Shown piece by piece: positions 26,103 through 34,702 of a stretch of DNA of 64,000 nt. Every line of letters starts with the position of its first letter. The first letter of the stretch is position 1. Source of the DNA: Methylobacterium sp. E-005 (lineage in GTDB: Bacteria > Pseudomonadota > Alphaproteobacteria > Rhizobiales > Beijerinckiaceae); contig NZ_JAKSYG010000097.1 of NCBI RefSeq assembly GCF_022829725.1, positions 1-64,000 on the forward strand. Reading direction: 5' to 3'. The notes beneath the pieces were generated by a model, which saw only the letters and a program-made list of their open reading frames with translations, searched no databases and had not been told where the DNA came from. Both the position numbers and the translations under genes were made by a program.

Positions 26103-26864
26103 ATGCAGACGATCATCATCAGCGACCTGGAGGGCGGCGTCCGCCTGATCACCCTGAACCGCCCGGAGAAGAAGAACGCGCTCACGGGCGCGATGTACGA
26201 CGCCATGCGGGAAGCCCTGGCCCAGGCCGATGCGTCGGACCAGATCGGCGCTGTCGTGTTCGCCGGGCAGCCCGGCATGTTCAGCGCCGGCAACGACCTC
26301 GCCGATTTCATGAGCGGAGCTGGGGACGGGTTCAGTGCCTCGCCGGCTCTGGCCTTCATCCGCCAACTGGCCCGCACGCGCACCCCGATGGTGGCGGCAG
26401 TCGACGGGATCGCGGTGGGGATCGGCGCGACGCTCTGCCTGCATTGCGACCTCGTCTATGCCAGCCCGGCGGCGCGGCTGCGCATGCCGTTCGTGGAACT
26501 CGGCCTCGTGCCGGAGGCGGCGTCGAGCTACCTGCTGCCCCTGCGGGTCGGGCGGCTGCGGGCGACCGAGTTGCTGCTCCTGTCCCGGCCGCTGGAGGCC
26601 GACGAGGCGCAGGCGCTCGGACTCGTCAACGCGGTTCTCCCGGCCGACATGCTGGTGGAGCAGGCCGTCGCCCAGGCGACCAAGCTGGCCGCCCTGCCGC
26701 GCGGGGCGCTCGCCGCCTCCCGGGCGCTGATCCGGGGCGATCAGGCCCAGGTCGAGGCGGCCCTGGAGGCCGAGGCCAAGGCGTTCGACGCGCAGCTGCG
26801 CTCGCACGAATCCCAGGAGCGGCTCGCAGCCTTCCTCAACCGCGCCAAGCCTGCCTCGGCGTGA
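26103..26864 (+). CDS. Enoyl-CoA hydratase/isomerase family protein
   Basis: A 253-residue crotonase-fold enzyme. LITLNRPEKKNALTGAMYDAM (residues 16-36) is the N-terminal signature; the first oxyanion-hole strand is MFSAGNDLADFM at about 60-71; DGIAVGIGATLCLHCDLVYAS at about 101-121 forms the second; and RMPFVELGLVPEAASSYLLP carries the likely catalytic glutamate. The PEAASS variant in place of PGAGGT is common in enoyl-CoA isomerase-like members, so hydratase versus isomerase is open. The stop codon overlaps the GTG of the following SDR gene, showing translational coupling. Confidence 0.85.
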   Translation: MQTIIISDLEGGVRLITLNRPEKKNALTGAMYDAMREALAQADASDQIGAVVFAGQPGMFSAGNDLADFMSGAGDGFSASPALAFIRQLARTRTPMVAAVDGIAVGIGATLCLHCDLVYASPAARLRMPFVELGLVPEAASSYLLPLRVGRLRATELLLLSRPLEADEAQALGLVNAVLPADMLVEQAVAQATKLAALPRGALAASRALIRGDQAQVEAALEAEAKAFDAQLRSHESQERLAAFLNRAKPASA

Positions 26865-27703
26865 GCGCGCCCGATCTGTCGCACAAGATCTGCCTGGTTG
26901 CGGGCGCCTCGCGGGGCGTCGGCCGGGGGCTGGCCCGGGCGCTCGGCGAGGCGGGCGCCACCGTGATCGTCACCGCCCGGTCCAGCGAGACCGGCGCGCG
27001 GACCGAGATGCGCTCGGAATCAATCGAGGACACCGCCCGCATGGTCGATGAGGCCGGCGGGCGCGGCCATCACTATCTCTGCGATCACCGCTCTGAGCGC
27101 GCCACGGACGCAATGATGCACTGGGTGCTCCGCCGGTTCGGTCGGATCGACGTGGCGGCCTGCAGCGTCTGGGGCGGCAACGAGGGCTATGACGGCGAGC
27201 GCTATCCGGACGGGGCCGGCTGGGGCACGCCGTTCTGGCGCCGTTCCGCCGAGCCCTATCTCGGCTTCCTCGAAGCCGGTCCTTTGCCGGCTCTGCTCCT
27301 GGCCCGCGCCGTGGCCCCCGCCATGGTGGCGGCGCGCTCCGGGCTGATCGCGCTGGTCTCGTTCGGGACCGAAGAGTACCTCGGCGATATTTTCTACGAC
27401 TCGGCCAAGGCCGCCACCAACCGGCTGGCGCTCGCCTTCGCCCGGGAACTCGCGCCACACGGCGTCACGGCGCTCGGCCTGTCGCCGGGCTACGTCGCCA
27501 CCGAGCGGGCGCGCGATCTCGGTCAGGACGCGCTCGCCACCGAGGGGCCGCTCTATGCCGGCCGGGCGCTCGCCGCACTGGCTGCCGATCCAGACATCGC
27601 GAGCCGGGCCGGCGCGGTTCTGCACGCGGGCGATCTCGCGCGGGTCTATGGCTTCACGGACGCGGACGGCACGCAACCCGAGCGATTCCGGGTCGGACCG
27701 TGA
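26861..27703 (+). CDS. Short-chain dehydrogenase/reductase
   Basis: A 280-residue Rossmann-fold oxidoreductase. The cofactor motif is VAGASRGVGRGLARALGEAG (about residues 12-31), with TARSSETGAR after strand 2, which favours NADP(H). The catalytic pair is YDSAKAATNRL (Y-x3-K), preceded by LVSFGTEEYLGDIFYDS, in which the serine of LVSFG is in the usual place. ALGLSPGYVATERAR follows strand 6. The GTG start overlaps the stop of the crotonase gene by 4 bases (GTGA). Substrate unknown; coupling to the crotonase suggests acyl-CoA or related carbonyl metabolism. Confidence 0.8.
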   Translation: MSAPDLSHKICLVAGASRGVGRGLARALGEAGATVIVTARSSETGARTEMRSESIEDTARMVDEAGGRGHHYLCDHRSERATDAMMHWVLRRFGRIDVAACSVWGGNEGYDGERYPDGAGWGTPFWRRSAEPYLGFLEAGPLPALLLARAVAPAMVAARSGLIALVSFGTEEYLGDIFYDSAKAATNRLALAFARELAPHGVTALGLSPGYVATERARDLGQDALATEGPLYAGRALAALAADPDIASRAGAVLHAGDLARVYGFTDADGTQPERFRVGP

Positions 27704-27948
27704 CCCTCCCCGAGGCTGCGGCTGTCGCCGAAATGGCGCAACCCCCGGGCAAGAGGGCTGGATTCGCCGTCGACGCGCGGGAGGGGGTTGATTCGCAGCG
27801 TCCGGACGGGCGTCCTGTCGACCGCACCGGTCGGGATTGTTGCGGCAGCGAAAAACGGCCTCAATTCGCCCGCAAGTGAGGAGCGCGCCTGCACCTGCAC
27901 TGATTCCTCCCGGGGCCGGACAGCGCGCGTGAATAGAGGGAAACTGGC

Positions 27949-29637
27949 ATGTCGCAAGCGAACACGGCCCCGCGCGTGCTGATGGTGTTCCCGAAATTCT
28001 ACGAAAACTCCATGTGGAACTTCAAAGAGGCCATGGAGATCCAGGGCGCCCGTGCCCCGGCGCCGCCGCTCGGCCTGATCACGCTCGCCGCGATGCTGCC
28101 GCCAGCTTGGCAGGTGACCCTGGTCAACCGCAACTGCGAGGAAGTCACGGACGACCAGATCCGCGCGGCCGACCTCGTGATGACCGGCGGCATGCTGCCC
28201 CAGGAGCCGGACTGCCTGGTCGTCATCGACAAGTGCGTGGCGCTCGGCACCCCGGTCTGCGTCGGCGGCCCGGCGCCGACCTCGACGCCGGAGGTCTACG
28301 ACAAGGCGGATTTCCTCGTGCTCGGCGAGGCCGAAGGCATCCTCGATAAATTCGTGGCCGCCTGGGAATCCGGGGCGCGCCGCGGCCGGCTCACGGCGGA
28401 GAAGTTCAAGGCCGACGTCACCAAGAGCCCGATCCCGCGCTTCGACCTGCTGACCTTCAGCCACTACCTCTACATCGGCGTCCAGTTCTCGCGCGGCTGC
28501 CCGTTCACCTGCGAGTTCTGCGACATCATCGAACTCTACGGCCGCGCCCCGCGGACCAAGACCACGCCGCAGATGCTGGCCGAGCTCGACCGGCTGTACG
28601 GCCTCGGCTACCGGGGCCATGTCGATTTCGTCGACGACAACCTGATCGGCAACAAGAAGGCGATCAAGCTGTTCCTGCCGCATCTGATTCAATGGCAGGC
28701 GGATCACGGCTACCCGTTCAAGTTCTCCACCGAGGCCTCGCTCAACCTCGCGGATGACGAGGAACTGCTCGGGATGATGCGGGACGCGAATTTCTTCGCC
28801 CTGTTCACCGGGATCGAGACGCCCGACGAGGCGACGCTGATCCAGACCCAGAAGAAGCAGAACACCAAGCGCTCGATCGCCGACAGCGTGCACAAGCTGT
28901 ACGAGCACGGGATGTTCGTCACCGCCGGCTTCATCGTCGGCTTCGACACCGAGCAGGACAGCATCTCCAAGGCGATGTCGCTCTGCATCAGCCAGACCGG
29001 CATCCCGATCGCGATGGTCGGCCTGCTCTTCGCCCTGCCGAACACGCAGCTCTCGCGCCGCCTGCGCAAGGAGGGCCGGCTCTACGAGAATTACGCGGCG
29101 ACCACCGCCGATCAGGGCGACCAGTGCACCCAGGGTCTCAACTTCGTGACCCTGCGCCCGCAGCGCGACGTGCTGGCCGATTATCGGGACGTCCTGCAGG
29201 AGGTCTACGACCCGGTGAACTTCTTCGACCGGGTCCGCGTCGTGGCCCGGCGGGTGAAGCGGCCGAAATTCGCGGCCCAGAAGCTCAACTGGGGCCACAT
29301 CGCTCACGACCTCTGGTCGCTGGCCCGCGTGTGCTGGCGGATGACCGTGCGGCGGCCCGAACTCGCCAAGCACTTCTGGAGCGTGTTCCTCGAGACCGCA
29401 CGCCACAATCCGGCGGCCCTGGAGGCGGTGGTCACCAACATGGTGATCTACCTGCACGTCTATCCGTTCTCGCGCTACGTCATCCGTGAGATCAACGGCC
29501 GGATCACCGAGCTCGACGCCGGCCGCTGGGTGCAGCCGCCGGTCCTGGCCCCGGAAGCCGAGGGCTGCGGCAAGGCGGCGCCGGTGGGCAAGGTGGTGGC
29601 GAAGGCCGAGGTGAAACACCTCGCCGCGGTGGCGTGA
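27949..29637 (+). CDS. B12-binding radical SAM protein (DUF4070-type), substrate unknown
   Basis: A 562-residue enzyme distantly related to HpnP in this window. The N-terminal cobalamin-binding-like domain (residues 9-140) has VLMVFPKFYENSMWNF, APPLGLITLAAMLP and CVGGPAPTSTPEVYDKADFLVLGE. The radical SAM cluster ligands are C184, C188 and C191 (GCPFTCEFC), followed by DFVDDNLIGNKKAIKLFLP and FFALFTGIETPDE. A DUF4070-like region and a C-terminal extension (LHVYPFSRYVIREINGRI) follow. Such proteins are class B-like radical SAM methylases or related catalysts. It does not match HpnP in the N-terminal signature, so the substrate is open. The ATG follows AGAGGGAAACTGGC. No pathway neighbour is evident. 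Confidence 0.75.
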   Translation: MSQANTAPRVLMVFPKFYENSMWNFKEAMEIQGARAPAPPLGLITLAAMLPPAWQVTLVNRNCEEVTDDQIRAADLVMTGGMLPQEPDCLVVIDKCVALGTPVCVGGPAPTSTPEVYDKADFLVLGEAEGILDKFVAAWESGARRGRLTAEKFKADVTKSPIPRFDLLTFSHYLYIGVQFSRGCPFTCEFCDIIELYGRAPRTKTTPQMLAELDRLYGLGYRGHVDFVDDNLIGNKKAIKLFLPHLIQWQADHGYPFKFSTEASLNLADDEELLGMMRDANFFALFTGIETPDEATLIQTQKKQNTKRSIADSVHKLYEHGMFVTAGFIVGFDTEQDSISKAMSLCISQTGIPIAMVGLLFALPNTQLSRRLRKEGRLYENYAATTADQGDQCTQGLNFVTLRPQRDVLADYRDVLQEVYDPVNFFDRVRVVARRVKRPKFAAQKLNWGHIAHDLWSLARVCWRMTVRRPELAKHFWSVFLETARHNPAALEAVVTNMVIYLHVYPFSRYVIREINGRITELDAGRWVQPPVLAPEAEGCGKAAPVGKVVAKAEVKHLAAVA

Positions 29638-29749
29638 CGGGTTGCCGGCGTGGGCGGGATCCCGCCACGCCGCCCTTGCCGCCGTTCCCCGTAAACCTTA
29701 GCTGACCCCCGCGAGGCCACGTCCTCCCCCCGTCTGGCGGGGCACAAGC

Positions 29750-29763
29750 CCGGGACGGCCCGG
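29750..29763 (+). promoter_or_regulatory. ACGG-loop hairpin, candidate half of a guanidine-II riboswitch
   Basis: CCGGG (29750-29754) and CCCGG (29759-29763) form a 5-bp stem closing the tetraloop ACGG. Guanidine-II (mini-ykkC) riboswitches consist of two such hairpins with ACGR loops directly upstream of SugE/Gdx genes, which is exactly the gene that follows. Only one canonical hairpin is seen. A degenerate upstream candidate is GAGG-CCACGT-CCTC at 29712-29725, whose loop has ACGT instead of ACGR. Confidence 0.45.
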
Positions 29764-29780
29764 CCCTTTCAGGAGGGCCG
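29761..29780 (+). promoter_or_regulatory. Shine-Dalgarno-sequestering stem before the Gdx gene
   Basis: CGGCCCT (29761-29767) pairs perfectly with AGGGCCG (29774-29780) around TTCAGG. The ribosome site AGGAGG (29771-29776) is thus half in the stem, half in the loop. The first three bases of this stem are also the last three of the ACGG hairpin, so the two structures are mutually exclusive in part, the layout expected of a translational riboswitch. Confidence 0.5.
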
Positions 29781-29782
29781 CC

Positions 29783-30103
29783 ATGCCCTGGATCTATCTC
29801 GTCACCGCGGGTGTGCTGGAGGTCGTCTGGGCCTTCGCCATGAAGCAGTCGGACGGTTTCACACGCCTCTGGCCGACCGCACTCATGGCCGTGGCGATGG
29901 CCGGCAGCGTGGGCTTCCTGGCGCTTGCCATGCGCACGCTGCCCCTGGGCACCGCCTACACGATCTGGACCGGCATCGGCGCCGTCGGCGCGTTCCTCGT
30001 CGGCATCACGGTGCTCGGCGAGGCGGCGAACGCCACGCGGATCCTCGCGGCCGGCCTGATCGGCTCGGGGCTTGTGCTGATGAAGCTCTCGAGCCCAGGT
30101 TGA
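29783..30103 (+). CDS. gdx: Small multidrug resistance family transporter, Gdx/SugE type (guanidinium exporter)
   Basis: A 106-residue inner-membrane protein with four helices, working as an antiparallel dimer. The start MPWIYLVTAGVLEVVWAFAMKQSDGFTRLWP contains the essential glutamate E13 in GVLEVVWA. RTLPLGTAYTIWTGIGAVGAFLVGITVLGE is diagnostic of the SugE/Gdx branch, which exports guanidinium in exchange for protons, rather than the EmrE drug-export branch. The ribosome site AGGAGG lies 6 bases before the ATG and can be folded into a stem. Assignment to the Gdx branch is by motif memory. Confidence 0.85.
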   Translation: MPWIYLVTAGVLEVVWAFAMKQSDGFTRLWPTALMAVAMAGSVGFLALAMRTLPLGTAYTIWTGIGAVGAFLVGITVLGEAANATRILAAGLIGSGLVLMKLSSPG

Positions 30104-30139
30104 GCCCTGCACCAGGGCGGCTGCCGTGCGCGCAGGCCC

Positions 30140-31825
30140 TCAGGCCGCCCGCACCGTCGCCAGGAACGTGTCGATCTCCCGACGCAGCTCGGCGGATTGT
30201 TCGGACAGGCTCGCCGCTGACATGAGCATCCGCGTGGCGGCCGTGCCGGTCTCGTCGGCGGCCTGCGCCACCGAATCGATCGTGCCCGTGACCGCGCCCG
30301 TGCCGGTGGCCGCCTCCGCGACGTTGCGGGCGATCTCCCGGGTCGCCGCGCCCTGCTCCTCGACGGCGGCCGCGATCGAGGTCGCCACGTTGTCGATCTC
30401 GCGGATCCGCGCCGCGATGCCGTCGATCGCATGGACGGTTTGACCCGTTGCCCCCTGGATGCGCCCGACCTGCCCGGAGATCTCCCCGGTTGCCCGGGCG
30501 GTCTGCTCGGCGAGCTGCTTCACCTCGGCGGCAACCACCGCGAACCCCTTGCCGGCCGCGCCAGCCCGGGCAGCCTCGATCGTGGCGTTCAGCGCCAGCA
30601 GGTTGGTCTGGCCGGCGATGTCGGTGATCAGCCGCACCACGTCGCCGATCCGGCCGGCCGCGGCGCTCAGTTCCTGCACGAGGCTGCCGGTCTCGCCGGC
30701 CTGGACCACCGCGCCCCGGGCGAGCTCGGCCGAGCCGTCCACTTGGCGGCTGATCTCCTGGACCGAGGCGCCGAGCTCCTCGGCCGCCGCCGCCACGGTG
30801 CCGACATGCTGCGCCGCTTCCTGCGCGGCGCCGGCCACCGTCGCCGAGCGCGCGGCCGTGTGGATGGCGGTGCTCGACATCGCCTCGGCATCGGCGCGCA
30901 GGCCGAGCGCGGCGTCCGACACCCGCGCCAGCACGCCGCCGACCGCGACCTCGAAGGATTCGGCCATGGCGTGGACGGCGCGGCGGCGCTGGGTCTCGGC
31001 ATCCTGGCGGGCGAGGGCAGTGTCCCGCTCCAGCGCGCGGCTGCGGATGAGGTTGTCCTTGAACACCTGAACGGCGGCCGCCATCGCGCCGATCTCGTCG
31101 CGCCGGCCCGTATGGGGAACTGCCACACGCTCGTCGCCGTCGGCGAGCCGCCCCATCGCGCCGGTCATGCGCGCGATGGGGCGGGCGATCCCGAACACGG
31201 CGAACAGCATCGCGGCGGCGGCGACTGCGAGGCCGACCACGGTGGCGGCGAGCGCGATGAGCTTGGCCCGCGTGGCCTCCCGCACGGTCTCGGCGACATT
31301 GGCCTCCGTCTGGGCGCGCGCCGAGGCGATCGTCTCGGTGAGGCTCGCCACGGCCGCGTCGTTCTGGGCTCCTGTCGCGGGGTTCAGCACCAGCGCGAGG
31401 GCGCCGGGCTGATCGCCGGCGATCATCAGCTCGACCACTTGGAGCTGGATATTCTGATAGGCGTTCCAGGCGGTGGTGAAGCGCTCGTAGATCGCCTGAT
31501 CCGCCGGCTTCGTCAGCCGGCTCTGGAAGGATTGGCGCAGGTCGGAGAGGGCCCCGAGCGTGTCAGTGAGCGCGGTCTGGTTCTTGTCCAGGGCCGCCAT
31601 ATCGGGCGAGGCGACCGCGAGCCTGTAGAGGTTCAGCCGCGCATCCCGGACGGCCTTTCCGAGGGATTCGGCGAGGTTCTGGGTGGGCAGCGCCCGCTCC
31701 GAGACCGCGATCGCGTTCGCCTCGATCTCCGACAGGGCCGTGACGCTGGCGATACCCTGCCCGACAGCGGCGAGGGCGAGCAGTCCGATCGCGCCGGAGA
31801 GAACGGCCTTGAGGGAGAAACGCAT
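30140..31825 (-). CDS. Methyl-accepting chemotaxis protein
   Basis: A 561-residue transmembrane chemoreceptor. TM1 is at about residues 8-30 ([21 protein letters not shown]). A periplasmic helical bundle of about 155 residues follows, of the 4HB_MCP type by appearance. TM2 is at about 190-213 ([25 protein letters not shown]), then HAMP ([21 protein letters not shown]) and a long cytoplasmic signalling coiled coil with the hairpin region [42 protein letters not shown] at about 400-440. The C-terminus lacks the NWETF-like pentapeptide for CheR binding. Ligand unknown. It lies downstream of corA on the same strand, with 94 bp between. Confidence 0.9.
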   Translation of the reverse strand: MRFSLKAVLSGAIGLLALAAVGQGIASVTALSEIEANAIAVSERALPTQNLAESLGKAVRDARLNLYRLAVASPDMAALDKNQTALTDTLGALSDLRQSFQSRLTKPADQAIYERFTTAWNAYQNIQLQVVELMIAGDQPGALALVLNPATGAQNDAAVASLTETIASARAQTEANVAETVREATRAKLIALAATVVGLAVAAAAMLFAVFGIARPIARMTGAMGRLADGDERVAVPHTGRRDEIGAMAAAVQVFKDNLIRSRALERDTALARQDAETQRRRAVHAMAESFEVAVGGVLARVSDAALGLRADAEAMSSTAIHTAARSATVAGAAQEAAQHVGTVAAAAEELGASVQEISRQVDGSAELARGAVVQAGETGSLVQELSAAAGRIGDVVRLITDIAGQTNLLALNATIEAARAGAAGKGFAVVAAEVKQLAEQTARATGEISGQVGRIQGATGQTVHAIDGIAARIREIDNVATSIAAAVEEQGAATREIARNVAEAATGTGAVTGTIDSVAQAADETGTAATRMLMSAASLSEQSAELRREIDTFLATVRAA

Positions 31826-31919
31826 CGAAGCTTCCGTCTTCGCGGCGGTGCCGCGCCTTCAGGACGCGTATTCTCCGATAAAAATCTTAATCTTTTGCCG
31901 ATCGGGACCGGAACTATCC

Positions 31920-32924
31920 CTAAAGCCACTTCTTCCATCGGAAGAAGAAGTACGGAAATACCGCGGCCACGACCATCATGACCAGGGCCATGGGGTAACC
32001 GTACGGAAGGTCCAGCTCCGGAATGGACTTGAAATTCATGCCGTAGATCGAGGCGATCAGGGTCGGCGGCATGAAGACAACGGCCATGACCGAGAACAGC
32101 TTGATGATGTTGTTCTGCTCAAGGTTGACGAGGCCGAGGGTCGCGTCGAGCAAAAATTGAATTTTGTTGTTGAGGAAGGTGGCGTGCTCCTCCAGGGATT
32201 GAAGATCCCGCAGGGTCGAGCGGACATCCTCCCGCAGGTCGCGCGGTGCCTTGTTGGTCCGGTAGGTCGCCGACAACGAGAGCAGGATCCGCTCCATCGA
32301 GACGAGGCTCTCGCGCTGCTTCGAGATCAGGTCGCCGTGCCGGCCCAGCGCGCGCAGCGTGTCCTGCAGGGCGGTGTTGCGGGCGGACGGGTCTTCCTGC
32401 ACCTCGAAGATCTTGCCCGAGAGGCGGTCGATCCGCTCGCCCTGGAGCTGGAGCACGTCGGCGGCGCGGTCGATCACCGCCTCGATCAGGCCCGCCAGGA
32501 TCGACTCGCCGGAGGGCGCCGAGGTGCTGCCGTTGCCCATCGAGCGGCCGGCGCGCTGGGTGTACATCCGGAAGGCCTGCGGCTCCTCGTGGCGCACGGT
32601 CACGAGGCGGTTGCCCCGCAGGATGAAGGTGATGCCGGCAAGCCCCGGTTCCTCGGAATCGCTCACCTTCGAGAGCACCCGCCCGGTCATGTAGCGGGCA
32701 CCCTCCTCGACGTAGAGCAGCTCGGACGGCTCGATGTCCTTCATCTCCTCGCGGGTCGGCACCTCGATGCCCGCAAAGGCCTCGACCTTCATCTCCTCCT
32801 CGCGACTCGGGCGGATCAGATCGAGCCAGACGGTATCCTCGGGGATCGTGTCCTGGAGGTCGACGACGCGGCGTTCAAGCTGCGTGGATCCGGCGCCTTG
32901 GGCGGGATGGTGGATGAAGATCAC
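31920..32924 (-). CDS. corA: CorA-family divalent cation transporter
   Basis: A 334-residue inner-membrane protein, probably a magnesium channel of the pentameric CorA type. The cytoplasmic N-terminal domain and the long stalk helix (SMERILLSLSATYRTNK, then LQSLEEHATFLNNKIQFLLDATLGLVNLEQNNIIKLFSVMAVVF) lead into two C-terminal membrane helices. The selectivity signature YGMNF lies between them near residue 295, and the C-terminus ends with the basic FRWKKWL. The start is a GTG. Cobalt or nickel transport cannot be excluded, but the YGMN motif supports magnesium. Confidence 0.9.
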   Translation of the reverse strand: MIFIHHPAQGAGSTQLERRVVDLQDTIPEDTVWLDLIRPSREEEMKVEAFAGIEVPTREEMKDIEPSELLYVEEGARYMTGRVLSKVSDSEEPGLAGITFILRGNRLVTVRHEEPQAFRMYTQRAGRSMGNGSTSAPSGESILAGLIEAVIDRAADVLQLQGERIDRLSGKIFEVQEDPSARNTALQDTLRALGRHGDLISKQRESLVSMERILLSLSATYRTNKAPRDLREDVRSTLRDLQSLEEHATFLNNKIQFLLDATLGLVNLEQNNIIKLFSVMAVVFMPPTLIASIYGMNFKSIPELDLPYGYPMALVMMVVAAVFPYFFFRWKKWL

Positions 32925-33129
32925 GAACAGGTCTCGGGTGCAGGACGGTCACGGGACAGCGCTGGGTTTTATCCGCATCCGGCACGGCGACTCCCGGCGC
33001 AAGCTGCGCCGTGGGTGTGGCCGTGTTTTCTGACACTTCCGTGACATTGCCGCCCGGTTCCGGGATTCACCGCCGGACCGGAGCGGCCTGCGCAAACGCG
33101 GCCCCGCACCGGCCACCGTGGAGGCCGGC

Positions 33130-33402
33130 CTAATTGCAACCGTCGCAGATGCTGTTGTCGATCTTGTCGGTGAGGGCCCGCTCGCGTCGCTCTTGCCGGC
33201 GGGACGGGACCTCACCGGGGCCCATGGAGGTGCCCGGCGGCTTGGTCACACCGTATTGGTTCGTGTTCGGCGCCGTGATGGTCGAGGCGGGGCCGCCGCC
33301 GGTACCGGTCTGGTCGGGCGCGACGGTCTGCGCCGCCAGCGAGCCGGGCAGGACAAGGCTCAGGGCGGCAAGCGCCAGCGGGCGCAGGGATCCTCGGTGC
33401 AT
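33130..33402 (-). CDS. Small secreted protein, function unknown
   Basis: A 90-residue protein with signal peptide MHRGSLRPLALAALSLVLPGSLAA (cleavage near residue 24). The mature part is Gly/Thr/Pro-rich and disordered, and ends in a basic segment and the cysteine pair CDGC. The ATG at 33402 has GGAG 6 bases upstream; a second ATG at 33408 is too close to it. The adjacent gene on the same strand is the RNA methyltransferase 53 bases upstream. I do not recognise a family. Confidence 0.6.
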   Translation of the reverse strand: MHRGSLRPLALAALSLVLPGSLAAQTVAPDQTGTGGGPASTITAPNTNQYGVTKPPGTSMGPGEVPSRRQERRERALTDKIDNSICDGCN

Positions 33403-33454
33403 GGCCATCTCCAATCGCCGAGAGAACGTGAGACTCCTCCGCAGGTTGCGTGCC

Positions 33455-34702
33455 TCACCGACGGGACGCGGGGCGCCGGAACACGCCGACCATCTCGACA
33501 TGTCCCGCGTGGCGGAACTGATCGACCGGCGTGACGCCCTCCAGCCGGTAGCCGCCGGCCACGAGGGTGGCGGCGTCGCGGGCGAACGTGCCGGCATCGC
33601 AGGCGATGCCGACCACCAGCGGCACCCGGGATGCGGCGAGCTGGCGGGCCTGGGCCTCCGCGCCGGCCCGGGGCGGATCGAACACCACCGCGTCGAAAGC
33701 ATTGAGTTCGAGGGGCAGCAGCGGGCGGCGGAACAGGTCGCGGCGCTCGGTCGTGATTTGCCGGAGGCCTGTCGCCGCGCGAGCGGCCCGGTCGAGGCCG
33801 GCGAGGGCCGCCGCATCAGATTCCACGGCGTGGACCGCGGCGCGCCCGGCCATCGCGAGGCTGAGGGGCCCGCAGCCCGCAAACAGGTCGGCGACGCGGC
33901 GCAGGCGGGGTCCGAGGGCGGCCAGAGTCAGCTCCGTGAGGACCGCTTGTCCGGCCGCGGTGGCCTGGAGGAAGCCGCCGGGCGGCGGGTACAGGCGCGT
34001 GTCGCCGCCGGTGACCGAGACCGGCTCGGCCTCCATCAGGCGCTCGCCGTGGAGCGACAGACGTGCGAGCCCGAGTTCGCCCGCGACCCGTACCAGGGCG
34101 GCGCCCACGCCCGCACTGACGGGACCGTGGCCCCGCAGGTCCACGTCGAGGCCCTGGTCGGTGGCGGTGACGGCCACGTCGAGCGGTTTGCGGCCGTGGC
34201 CGAGGGGGGCGGCGAGGCGGCGCGCCACCTCGGGTGCCGGCTGCAGCGCCGGCACGGTGATCGGGCAATGGTCGATCGGCACCAGCGCGTGGCTGCGCGC
34301 CGCCATCAGGCCGGCTTCGGCCCGGCCCTCGACGGCGCGGACGTGCAGCGTGAGCCGCCGCCGCCCGGCCCCGTGGGCATCGATGGCTGGTTCGGGCGTC
34401 ACGGCGAGCCCGGCCTGCGACAGGGCCTGCGCGACGAGACCGCGCTTCCAGACGAGTTCGGACGGACGGGCGAGGTGCTGCGTCCGGCAGCCGCCGCAGC
34501 GCATGACGTAGGGGCAGAACGGCGCGACGCGGTCGGGGGAGGCCTGCTCGATGCCGAGGAGCTCGGCGCGGCGCCCCTCGCGCCGGATCGTGACGCGCTC
34601 GCCGGGCAGCGCATCGGGGACGATGGTCCCGTCCTCCGCGATGCCGTCGCCCCGGGCGCCGAGATCCCGGATCGTCACCGTCTCGCTCAGGGTCTCGCTC
34701 AC
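33455..34702 (-). CDS. TrmA/RumA-family RNA (uracil-5-)methyltransferase
   Basis: A 415-residue RNA methyltransferase. A TRAM-like N-terminal domain (TVTIRDLGARGDGIAEDGTIVPDALPGERV) precedes a cysteine cluster for an iron-sulfur centre (CPYVMRCGGCRTQHL, residues about 63-77, with a further cysteine in VPIDHCPI). The SAM motif is VADLFAGCGPLSLAMAG near residue 268, and VVFDPPRAGAEAQ is the DPPR motif. The nucleophilic cysteine would be in VGIACDAGTFARD, replacing the usual SCNP, a common alphaproteobacterial variant. Members form m5U in rRNA or tRNA; the exact site is unknown. The GTG start overlaps the tlyA stop by 4 bases, so the two are coupled. Confidence 0.85.
   Translation of the reverse strand: MSETLSETVTIRDLGARGDGIAEDGTIVPDALPGERVTIRREGRRAELLGIEQASPDRVAPFCPYVMRCGGCRTQHLARPSELVWKRGLVAQALSQAGLAVTPEPAIDAHGAGRRRLTLHVRAVEGRAEAGLMAARSHALVPIDHCPITVPALQPAPEVARRLAAPLGHGRKPLDVAVTATDQGLDVDLRGHGPVSAGVGAALVRVAGELGLARLSLHGERLMEAEPVSVTGGDTRLYPPPGGFLQATAAGQAVLTELTLAALGPRLRRVADLFAGCGPLSLAMAGRAAVHAVESDAAALAGLDRAARAATGLRQITTERRDLFRRPLLPLELNAFDAVVFDPPRAGAEAQARQLAASRVPLVVGIACDAGTFARDAATLVAGGYRLEGVTPVDQFRHAGHVEMVGVFRRPASRR

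Noticed and set aside
29638-29749. Guanidine-I (ykkC) or guanidine-III riboswitch upstream of the Gdx gene
   Set aside because: The long conserved blocks of those classes were not found; only the single ACGR-type hairpin near the start codon is supported.
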